A DNA stretch of 64,000 bases from Mesostigma viride (Eukaryota > Streptophyta > Mesostigmatophyceae > Mesostigmatales > Mesostigmataceae). The notes under the pieces are model-generated. The model worked only from the letters and a program-made list of their open reading frames with translations. It made no database searches and was not told where the DNA came from. The DNA is taken from positions 4,720,477 to 4,784,476 of the forward strand of contig RPFO01000104.1 of assembly GCA_009746045.1 (NCBI GenBank). The letters are read 5' to 3'. This document shows positions 29,201 to 32,023 of the stretch, one piece after another (within the stretch, counting starts at the first letter, position 1; each line of letters starts with the position of its first letter). A program made the position numbers and the translations under genes.

Positions 29201-29389
29201 GAGTCACCAAGAACATACGTGAAGCTCATGTCATTCAACTACCTGAACGTGCCAGGCCAGCCGACATCGCCACGAGAGGCCGTGTTGATGGATGTGAGCA
29301 GCAACAGCCTGGAACTGGGGCTCAAAGATGTGGCCTCTCCACCTTGCAAGGGTGGCCGGGGGAAAGTCCAGGCCATATTCAGTAGCTGA
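1357..29389 (+). CDS. Large LRR / Ig-like / multi-pass membrane protein, 15 exons (5' partial)
   Basis: Exons: 1357-1498, 4791-4862, 5576-5748, 7122-7268, 8183-8345, 9387-9572, 11841-12061, 12778-15197, 19323-21004, 22034-22735, 23872-24046, 24868-24894, 26759-26922, 28218-28357, 28962-29389. Every intron is GT-AG and every join keeps phase, giving 2279 residues to a TGA. Residues 1-430 are plant-type LRRs. About 430-600 is Pro/Ser-rich. About 600-1110 holds Ig/adhesin-like repeats with many N-x-S/T sites. About 1120-1180 is an Ala/Gly-rich hydrophobic segment. Two membrane blocks (about 1475-1600 and 1980-2091) flank a long Ser/Asp-rich cytoplasmic loop, followed by a polar tail. The architecture suggests a cell-surface receptor or adhesin fused to a TRP/Flc-like polytopic domain; that family call is inference. 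No kinase domain is present. Introns total about 21 kb and are full of repeats. The signal peptide exon was not found. Confidence 0.85.
1511..1671 (+). repeat. Five degenerate tandem copies of the exon 1 end plus donor site
   Basis: The real junction ends CCAATACGTGACGTCCTT|GTAAGT (1481-1504). Near-copies follow at 1511-1536, 1541-1565, 1572-1598, 1612-1637 and 1645-1671. Each has the CAAxxxATACGTGACGTCC core and, in most, a GTAAGT or GTAGGT donor. Confidence 0.8.
1681..2010. repeat. Minisatellite, 45-51 bp unit, about 7 copies
   Basis: The unit carries CTGGGCAGTAGACAGCGGGG followed by ACGGATGCTTGTTGCTGGTG. Units alternate with and without a short GCATG insertion. It lies in intron 1. Long frames on both strands come from the repeat, not from genes. 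Confidence 0.85.
2011..3660. other. Intron 1 sequence without recognisable gene
   Basis: Unique-looking sequence with short homopolymer runs (G near 2105, C near 2803 and 3452). A weak duplication, AACCTGGTGGCGAAGCGCTG (3121-3140) and GGAACCTGGCGGGCAAGTCGCTG (3208-3230), may be another short internal copy. Nothing coding is supported. Confidence 0.4.
3668..4085. repeat. 14-bp minisatellite, about 30 copies
   Basis: The unit is GCAAGCATGGGTAT with GTAT/GCAT/ATCC variants. Because 14 is not a multiple of 3 and the unit lacks stops, several frames on both strands stay open and mimic proteins. Confidence 0.95.
4186..4480. repeat. (CA)n followed by (CACT)n microsatellites
   Basis: CA dinucleotides with small interruptions cover about 4186-4300, then an almost pure CACT tetranucleotide array covers about 4302-4478. 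It lies in intron 1. Confidence 0.95.
4489..4740. repeat. 40-bp minisatellite (5 copies) next to a copy of the exon 2 acceptor approach
   Basis: The 40-bp unit contains CTTGACAAGTTACGTGTATA and ATTACTAACTTGTGCACACA, period 40 from about 4540 to 4738. The array is bracketed by GGCTCTTGCGCTCCCCTTCC (from 4497) and GCCTCTTGTGCTCCCATCCC (from about 4749). The second leads directly into the exon 2 acceptor, so the array lies between two copies of the acceptor approach. Confidence 0.8.
4791..4862 (+). CDS. Exon 2: single 24-residue LRR
   Basis: The exon is exactly 72 bp, one plant LRR unit (DLSNNFLSG then [14 protein letters not shown]), as seen in plant LRR receptor genes where repeats are exon-sized. 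Acceptor CCTTCCACCAG, donor CT|GTGCGT. Confidence 0.85.
4902..5092 (+). repeat. Degenerate copies of exon 2 end plus donor
   Basis: The real junction CTGCTGACCCT|GTGCGT is echoed at about 4902 (CGCTGGCCCT|GTGAGT), 4958 (CGCTGACCCT|GTGAGT), 5008 (TGCTGGACCG then GAGAGT), 5052 (CTGACCCGAT|GAGTGT) and 5070 (CGCTGACTTG|GTGAGT). Three keep a plausible donor. Confidence 0.7.
5576..5748 (+). CDS. Exon 3: LRRs
   Basis: Encodes [12 protein letters not shown] and a second repeat ending NNNKLSG. Acceptor TTTCCTCGCAG, donor G|GTGGGT. The split glycine codon is completed by exon 4. Confidence 0.85.
5764..5850 (+). repeat. Two degenerate copies of exon 3 end plus donor
   Basis: The exon end GCTGGCCAACAACAATAAAC then TGTCGG|GTGGGT recurs at 5766-5802 (GCTGGCCAACAACTAT... 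TGTCGG|GTGGGT) and 5814-5846 (GCTGGCCAACACATG... TGTCGG|GCGATT). The second copy has lost the GT. Confidence 0.8.
5925..6117 (+). mobile_element. LINE 3'-end relic in intron 3
   Basis: The sequence has TAGGGTAGA, CCATCGAC and then a hairpin with stem CCTCC/GGAGG around a CAAC loop (6081-6094), extended by ACATG/CATGT, followed by an A/T-rich tail. The same arrangement follows the LINE ORF2 fragment at 58.0-58.4 kb and occurs at 57.83 kb. It fits a heavily 5'-truncated insertion. Confidence 0.5.
6118..7121. other. Intron 3 remainder
   Basis: No gene seen. A 55-bp direct repeat, CCCCTCATCAGTTAGCTGA followed by AGAATTC, occurs at about 6883 and 6938. Confidence 0.4.
7122..7268 (+). CDS. Exon 4: LRRs
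   Basis: Encodes two repeats ([20 protein letters not shown] and [19 protein letters not shown]). Acceptor ATCACCCACAG, donor G|GTATAA (a weak donor). Its phase joins exon 5 as TKITGTLPPEL. Confidence 0.8.
7340..7505. repeat. (GGGGA)n microsatellite
   Basis: About 30 pentanucleotide units with two 4-base slips. It is open in several frames but not coding. Confidence 0.95.
7589..8095 (+). repeat. Degenerate copies of the exon 5 acceptor, plus 13-bp minisatellite
   Basis: The real acceptor AACCAG|GCACGCTCCC (8176-8192) is preceded by AACCAGGGATGCCATTG (about 7591), AACCAAGGATGCCGACATC (about 7681) and AACCAACCAGGGATGCTGCC (about 8076). Between them, 7731-7830 is a CTGACTCACTTGT tandem repeat. 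Confidence 0.65.
8183..8345 (+). CDS. Exon 5: LRRs
   Basis: Encodes [19 protein letters not shown], then [20 protein letters not shown]. Acceptor GCCAACCAG, donor GG|GTGCGT. The split glycine codon joins exon 6 (SG-TLPLVL). Confidence 0.85.
8346..8842. repeat. Donor-like degenerate repeats downstream of exon 5
   Basis: GTGCGTGTTGAGTCGTAGAC at the real donor (8346) is echoed near 8772 (ATGCGTGTTGAACTCTAGAC). GTGGTGGCCGCGTGGGTGCG-type units recur at about 8404, 8456, 8500, 8538 and 8577, most containing GTGGGTGCG donor-like cores. Confidence 0.55.
8843..9255. repeat. 31-bp minisatellite, about 13 copies
   Basis: The unit is TCGTAGTCACATGTTGCTTC then ACATTTATGTT. It is head-to-tail with no spacers, so it is not a CRISPR array. 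Confidence 0.95.
9387..9572 (+). CDS. Exon 6: LRRs
   Basis: Encodes [15 protein letters not shown] and [13 protein letters not shown]. Acceptor CCCGCGCAG, donor AA|GTGAGT. The phase joins exon 7 as PPLK-FLSLSGN. Confidence 0.85.
9690..9740 (+). repeat. Degenerate copy of exon 6 end plus donor
   Basis: GGTGCCGCCTCTCAA|GTGAG at the real exon end reappears about 140 bp later as GGTGCCGCCCCCTTCAAGAA then GTGCACATGGGGT. Confidence 0.65.
9778..9857. other. Inverted-repeat structure, possible three-way junction
   Basis: The arms GTTAGAAACCGTCGGA (9778-9793) and TCCGACGATTTCTAAC (9842-9857) pair over 16 bp with one mismatch. Between them lie two shorter hairpins: GGAG..CTCC around 9791-9806, and GGTTTAGA paired with TCTAAATACC around 9814-9833. 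It could be a small RNA fold or a tiny inverted-repeat element in intron 6. Confidence 0.4.
9858..11840. other. Intron 6 remainder with repeats
   Basis: Holds a 107-bp tandem duplication (about 10489-10690, core ATCGCGGTAGCATCACAACC) and a (TC)n tract at 11135-11228. A degenerate copy of the exon 7 acceptor lies at about 11617-11661. No gene is supported. Confidence 0.5.
11617..11661 (+). repeat. Degenerate copy of the exon 7 acceptor
   Basis: CCCTTCCTTTGCAAATGTCT then CCCTTTCTCTGGGGCAACC mirrors the real CCCTTCCTCTGCAG|GTTCCT then ATCCCTCTCGGGCAACC (11827-11862). The copy has CAA in place of the AG acceptor. Confidence 0.7.
11841..12061 (+). CDS. Exon 7: LRRs
   Basis: Encodes [17 protein letters not shown] and two more repeats with ISGTLP and VSGSIPAEL. 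Acceptor TTCCTCTGCAG, donor G|GTGGGT. Confidence 0.9.
12135..12316. repeat. 91-bp tandem duplication in intron 7
   Basis: CAGTGAACATTGCATGTGCG starts both units (12135 and 12226). They are nearly identical and end in CTAAGTGTAGTGCACCTC. Confidence 0.9.
12546..12640 (+). repeat. Degenerate copy of the exon 8 acceptor region
   Basis: CGGCCCTCGCAG|CGGTTACGGCGGAGA (12608-12634) parallels the real CTCGCCCTCGCAG|TATTTA then CGGCGGAGA (12766-12792). The match extends upstream: GATCCTGGAATGACGTTCAT (12573) against GAGCCTGGAGTAATGCTCAT (12700). Confidence 0.75.
12778..15197 (+). CDS. Exon 8: last LRR, Pro/Ser hinge, Ig/adhesin-like ectodomain
   Basis: The 2420-bp exon encodes about 806 residues. The first 60 finish the LRR region ([16 protein letters not shown]). 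About 160 residues of PPSPPPP and SPPPP blocks follow, resembling extensin-like hinges. The remainder carries repeated beta-sandwich-like modules with DxTPPxV and SGNTNKT-type motifs ([26 protein letters not shown]), several N-glycosylation sites and a few Cys pairs. The end is Ala/Gly-rich and hydrophobic ([12 protein letters not shown]), a likely first membrane segment, and joins in phase 0 to exon 9. I read it as extracellular. Confidence 0.9.
15341..16094. repeat. 77-bp satellite array, left part
   Basis: The unit contains GGGGACACAGTGACCTTCAC, TATATTATATGGTTAGACAT and ATACTATATTACATTTGGTA, period 77, about 10 copies. It is A/T-rich in a G/C-rich locus. The array continues at 18419 after an insertion. 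Confidence 0.95.
16095..17665. mobile_element. 1571-bp element inserted in the satellite (Helitron-like features)
   Basis: Begins TCGGTTTTCTCTGAATATAG and ends GAGTGATCTTAA. It splits the satellite precisely between GGTATTA and CATATA with no target duplication. A second copy follows head-to-tail at 17666. The 5' TC, a 5' flanking A, the absent TSD and tandem copies fit a non-autonomous Helitron. The 3' end is CTTAA, however, not a canonical CTRR, and no Rep/helicase is encoded. Short ORFs inside (for example 16238-16420) look non-coding. Confidence 0.45.
17666..18418. mobile_element. Internally deleted tandem copy of the 1571-bp element
   Basis: 17666-18274 matches 16095-16703 almost exactly (one A/G difference near 17899). 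An 834-bp internal segment is then missing and replaced by 16 bp (CCCTCCCTCCCACCCT, 18275-18290). The match resumes with GGAGGCTTCTTGC (17538 in the first copy) to the same GATCTTAA end. Confidence 0.9.
18419..18935. repeat. 77-bp satellite array, right part
   Basis: Continues the unit of 15341-16094 in register after the inserted tandem element; about 6.5 copies. Confidence 0.95.
18936..19322. other. Intron 8, 3' part
   Basis: No feature seen except the exon 9 acceptor (CACCCCTAG at 19322). Confidence 0.4.
19323..21004 (+). CDS. Exon 9: juxtamembrane region and first membrane block
   Basis: Encodes about 560 residues. It starts [16 protein letters not shown], with a W-rich patch [15 protein letters not shown], then a long low-complexity polar loop with N-x-S/T sites. 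Three hydrophobic segments follow: [31 protein letters not shown]; and [19 protein letters not shown] then [10 protein letters not shown]. The end is cytoplasmic and polar (VAKYG). Donor GG|GTGCGT. The order hydrophobic Gly/Ala segment, W-rich loop, then helices resembles the TRP/Flc-like polytopic family; this is inferred by eye. Confidence 0.85.
21047..21105 (+). repeat. Degenerate copy of exon 9 end with a lost donor
   Basis: GGGCGAGCTAGAAGAGGAGG then ATTGGGTGACAAAATATGGA CGCGTATG copies the exon end GGGCGAGCTGGAGGAGCCGG then ACTGGGTGGCTAAATATGG|GTGCGTATG. The GT of the donor is AC in the copy. The exact boundaries could be a few bases wider. Confidence 0.85.
21391..21550 (+). repeat. Degenerate copies of the exon 10 start
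   Basis: GAGGACTTCCTCAGGCCCGC then ATAAGGTGGTTACCAAGCTG (21508-21547) matches the exon 10 start GAGGATTTTTCGGGGCCCCG then CAAGGTGGTCACCAGGCTGG. A shorter echo, GAGGACTTCTCAATCTGAGG, lies at about 21399. Confidence 0.75.
21600..22030. repeat. CCTTCA-rich minisatellite abutting the exon 10 acceptor
   Basis: 10- and 11-bp units (ACCTTCATGC, ACCTTCACCC, ATCCAACTTC) run up to CCCGCACCTTCAG, the exon 10 acceptor. The pyrimidine-rich acceptor approach seems to have been amplified into the array. Frames stay open (HLHAPS repeats) without being a gene. Confidence 0.9.
22034..22735 (+). CDS. Exon 10: long cytoplasmic loop
   Basis: Encodes [20 protein letters not shown] followed by Lys/Arg-rich, Asp-rich ([10 protein letters not shown]) and Ser/Pro-rich stretches without hydrophobic segments. 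It ends [16 protein letters not shown]. Donor CG|GTACGC, phase joining exon 11 as LLDR-NGWFF. Confidence 0.85.
22736..23285 (+). repeat. Degenerate copies of exon 10 end plus donor
   Basis: The exon end GACAGGATTCTGCTGGACCG then GTACGCTTTACTG is echoed at 23132-23164 (GACAAGATGCTGCTGAACCG then GCATGCTATTCTA) and 23252-23283 (GGCAAGACCCTGCTAGACTG then GTGTGTGCGCCTG). Immediately after the donor the GTACGCTTTACTGTAGTTGT motif repeats 3-4 times, followed by a TTGCCCTATTTCACTAG repeat (about 22860-22980). Confidence 0.7.
23286..23871. other. Intron 10, 3' part
   Basis: No gene seen. CACCCATGGCTGCCTATAAT-like phrases recur loosely at 23513-23590. Confidence 0.35.
23872..24046 (+). CDS. Exon 11: two membrane segments
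   Basis: Encodes [20 protein letters not shown] and [20 protein letters not shown], then [18 protein letters not shown]. This gives two hydrophobic helices with a WW motif between them. Acceptor CACCCACGCAG, donor TTT|GTGAGT (phase 0). Confidence 0.85.
24047..24305 (+). repeat. Degenerate copies of exon 11 end plus donor
   Basis: CTTCGTTTTT|GTGAGTAAAG is echoed at 24062 (CTTCGTTTTTGTGAGCAA), 24167-24195 (CTCTATTGCTTAGGATTT|GTGAGTAAAG) and 24230-24300 (CAGACCTGGATGCTCGCCTC then CTGGGTGATTTTCCACTGCC). The last copies the exon 11 stretch CAGACCTGCCTGCTCACCAC then CTGGATGATCTTCCACTTCC. Confidence 0.75.
24868..24894 (+). CDS. Exon 12: 27-nt microexon
   Basis: Encodes KPFTDRMSQ between CGCCCCACAG and GTAAGC. 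Phase is 0 on both sides, joining exon 11 (FLYCFVF) and exon 13 (MIEQFSLF). The (K/R)PF/Y..R short linker before an amphipathic helix is what polytopic TRP-like proteins show after this helix pair. The exon is supported by signals and phase only. Confidence 0.65.
24895..25740. other. Intron 12, 5' part
   Basis: No gene seen; T-rich tracts near 25120 and 25383. Confidence 0.35.
25741..26078. repeat. 31-bp minisatellite, about 11 copies
   Basis: The unit is CATCTTGCATCCCCTCTATT then CTTTAACAATA. It is pyrimidine-rich and head-to-tail, in intron 12. Confidence 0.95.
26449..26697 (+). repeat. Three degenerate copies of the exon 13 acceptor and start
   Basis: The real TATTT..TCTCTCAG|ATGATTGAGCAGTTCTCA (26751-26776) is preceded by TCTCTCAGATGATCGAGCAG then TTCCTCTTTACCGCTCG (26651), ATCGCCGAGCAGTTCTCCCT then GTTCACCGCTCG (26557), and CACATATGATGATCCAGTTG then TTGTCCCGTTTAG (26455). 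Confidence 0.8.
26759..26922 (+). CDS. Exon 13: two membrane segments
   Basis: Encodes [20 protein letters not shown] then [20 protein letters not shown] and [14 protein letters not shown]. This is a helix pair separated by a basic loop. Acceptor TCTCTCAG, donor TG|GTAAGG; the split Trp codon is completed by exon 14. Confidence 0.85.
26971..27020 (+). repeat. Degenerate copy of exon 13 end plus donor
   Basis: CTTGGCCGCCACATCGCCCG then CAGTGCAGCTGCCTAGCCAC then TGGTAAATGG follows the exon end CTCGCCGCCATGTCGACCGC then GGTGCAGCTGCTGAGCCGC then TGGTAAGG by about 95 bp. Confidence 0.8.
27021..27910. other. Intron 13, middle
   Basis: No gene supported; several short open frames lack splice partners. 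Confidence 0.35.
27911..28147 (+). repeat. Degenerate copies of the exon 14 acceptor
   Basis: The real GTCCCCTATTGCGTGCAG|GT then ATGACATTTAC (28200-28230) is preceded by GTTCCCCCCTAATGCGTGCA then AGTACGACATTGAC (28111-28144), and by GGTGCCAGGTATGATATCTA (about 28041) and GGTGCCAGGTATGATATGAT (about 27915). The last two units share a longer duplicated block. Confidence 0.65.
28218..28357 (+). CDS. Exon 14: cytoplasmic
   Basis: Encodes [20 protein letters not shown] then [20 protein letters not shown]. It is basic with a CCSC cluster. Acceptor TTGCGTGCAG, donor A|GTAAGT. Confidence 0.8.
28962..29389 (+). CDS. Exon 15: polar C-terminal tail and stop
   Basis: Encodes [19 protein letters not shown], then a Gln/Pro/Ser-rich tail ending KVQAIFSS and TGA at 29387-29389. 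Acceptor CACCCCCATAG after a long pyrimidine tract. Phase matches exon 14 (A + TT). Confidence 0.8.
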
Positions 29390-29676
29390 TTTTTATCCCC
29401 CCGGGGGCACGCGCGGACTTGTTACAAGCATGATGCTCGGCAGGAGCAAACGCGTGGTTGATTTATTGCGGGCACCTGATATATATTTTAAAATATAGTA
29501 GTAACTACTTCCATCAGAGTAAATGCACCCAAACTTAACCACACAAGACAAAATCCAACAAAAATAACCACCAAACAACCAACAGCCTCCTAAGAGGGGA
29601 ACTGAAGTTCGAAACAACCTAATAGCCCTGCTGCGCCGCAAAGTCGGCCCGCGTGCGGCGGAGCATGATGTCAGCC

Positions 29677-30259
29677 ATAGCCCGAGTGAGCGCTAACGTA
29701 AGGCGCTGTCACCAGTATGACACGTCCAGGTACGTGCCAACCAATGGGCCCGATGGCCCTCCAGGTCCAGGCGATCCTCCCGGAGCCGGCAACACTCCTT
29801 AAAGAAGCCAGCGGTCAGGGTGTCCATGGCCCCGAGCTCTTTCAGGACAAAGGGCACCATCCGATGGTGCTCATAGATCGTGAGCCTGGCCCGATCCACG
29901 GCGTTGCCCGCCGCCCGGGAGGCCCCAGCCACGTGGCTACGAGCCAACAGGCGAGCCACATAAACATCAATTCAGTTTGTTGTCTCTTTTCATCAATAAG
30001 CAAGTGCCGACCGCCCCCCTCAAAGTCCAGCACCACGATGTCAGACCGATGGTGGGGGCAGTAGAAAGCCGCGCCGTCCGCATCTTCCGACCGGATGTTC
30101 GCGTTTTTTATTATATATTTATCAAGCCGGCTTCTTTAAAGAGCGTTACCGGCTCCGGGAGGATCCCCTGCACCTGGAGGGCCATCGGGCACCTTGACCG
30201 GCACGTACCTGGACGTCATACTGGCGACAGCGCCTTTCGTTAGCGCTCACTCGGGCTAT
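29677..30259 (-). mobile_element. Retroelement C-terminal fragment arranged as a fold-back
   Basis: On the minus strand a frame reads SDIVVLDFEGGGRHLLIDEK, then RAAGNAVDRARLTIYEHHRM and VPFVLKELG. The D..LLIDEK spacing looks like a PD-(D/E)XK nuclease-like tail found after RT in some algal retroelements (inference). 29677-29813 is repeated inverted at 30124-30259 (about 137-bp arms, roughly 85-90% by eye). Both arms code the same peptide ending TGDSA(L/F)R. Decayed. Confidence 0.5.
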
Positions 30260-31265
30260 CAATGAGACAACTAGCGCAGGCCAGAAATCTGGAGAATCCG
30301 GACCATGGTAGTTCGAGCCTGCCGTTATCGTGTCCGCGTTGTCGAGTCGTTCAGGATTAATTAATTAATTAACCCGTGTTTTTTAACAACGCGATGTATC
30401 GCGTTGTAGGGTTAGAACGCGATGTATCGCGTTGTAATCTGACACGTGGCAGGCACAGTAGATACGAGATTTTCGGTCTGAAACTCGGTGGACGGCCTCC
30501 TTACATCCCGTAGAACTCAAGAAAAAATCCTGGTATTTTTTGGATTTTTTTTGTGACAGCTGCAAACAAATATGTACCACTGAAATCAGGCATTTTCGCG
30601 GGACGAAGGTGAAGACGACGGCGATGGCGGCAGGTAGATCTCGCCAGTTTTCGCGCGAATTTCAGTGGCTGTTGGGTGGCACGACCATGATGATGCGTTC
30701 AAAGGTTGATAATTAGGTTTCTACGAGTTTGTTGAGGTACTGGGGCAAAGGAAACGTAGATTTTTCCAGTTTCTCACCCAACTTTCATGCGGAAACCCTG
30801 GAAACCGGCATACATATTATTACGTCAAGACTCGGGTCTGCTGCGGCACCATGCTTGGTATTTCCATGGTGTTTCGACTTCTTAACACATGTTTATTCAT
30901 TCCGAACGCCCGGACTCTCGGCTAAACCGAGATTTGTGCAGACTTTTATTGGGTAGCTCCGGGCATGATGGTGCCTGCAAATAGCGGAAGGCGTGACCGT
31001 GGCTATTGCTACGGTATGCTGTATTTTCCTGGAAATGGCCTCTGCCACCGGCTCAATAGTGCTTGCAGGCGTAAGTATATCGTGTTTCTACCTAGTTTCT
31101 GCCAGTTTTCCACTTATTTCTACCGACCTCTGCGCGGGCGGGCGGCGTGGGCGGCGCAGCGGGACGTCCGCAGGCGCCACTGCCAGGCGCGCGGCCGCCA
31201 GAGGGCCAAGCGGCGGAGGCGGCGGGGGGGCGCCGAGCAGCCGGGACTGGGAGGAATACCACTGG
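30260..31265. other. Intergenic, with two 20-bp palindromes
   Basis: At 30386-30407 and 30414-30435 two near-identical palindromes (ACAACGCGAT, centre GT, ATCGCGTTGT) stand 28 bp apart, preceded by a (TTAA)n tract. No gene supported; 31130-31260 is very G/C-rich. Confidence 0.45.
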
Positions 31266-31640
31266 TCAAGCTGCTGCTGCGGTGAGCCAGCGAGCGTCCG
31301 CGGCGCCGGCTGCGCGCCGCCGGCTGGCCGTTGGGCGTGACGCAGGCGGGTCCAGGCGTACTTGCCGTGCTGGTCCTTGAGGTGAGCTGTGCCTAAGAAT
31401 GTGGGAAACATAGGGCAAATCAGCGTACAAATCCTCATGACTAATGTGCAAACGTACCGAAGGGGATGCGTTCTTGATCACTAGGCCAGGGGCACGGCCT
31501 GCAATGCGAGCAAAGCGGGCACGTGCCTGGCGCATAACATAATCCACTACAATAATAAACAGGTACGGCGACAGGACGCCACCCTGCCAGACGCCGGTCT
31601 GCTGTGGACATGGCGGGAAAATTACAAACATCGTCTGCAT
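31266..31640 (-). pseudogene. LINE reverse-transcriptase fragment
   Basis: The minus strand reads GVWQGGVLSPYLFIIVVDYV then MRQARARFARI. This closely matches RT motif B of the LINE at 59.3-64 kb (GVWQGCVLSPYLFIIVVDHV). A decayed motif C follows (LYADLP). It has no flanking RT core and is a relic. Confidence 0.75.
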
Positions 31641-32023
31641 AATGAATTAAAATGGCCCTCAAATTAAGCTTGTTACATGATTGTAAAAATTCTCTTTATT
31701 CCCATTGACCAGTTTTCGAAGGAAGCTAGCTGTTTTAGGTGGGCAATATTGGCATATGTATGTGATGGCATGAGATCAGCCACATGTGGCTCATTAATTG
31801 TGGCCGTGTGCTTGCACCTTACAACTCGGATAGATGTGGCAGCTGGGAAGACATAGCTGACTTAGGCATCGTAATCATGTGATCTTTGTTTTATAGTTTT
31901 GGCAACCCTACAATTCCATGCTCTTATATTACTTGCCCAATATGTACTACGTTTGGCACTTAAGTGGCACCAATGCAAGGACTAGGACGGAAAAGATCAC
32001 CAGTAGACCGAAGGCCAATTCTC
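31641..32023. other. Intergenic downstream of the GTPase gene
   Basis: A/T-rich and no gene seen. It should include the 3' UTR of the minus-strand GTPase gene. Confidence 0.4.

Noticed and set aside
31441-31662. HYADD motif on the minus strand as a second RT motif C
   Set aside because: It lies before motif B in the wrong order and in another frame; most likely chance.
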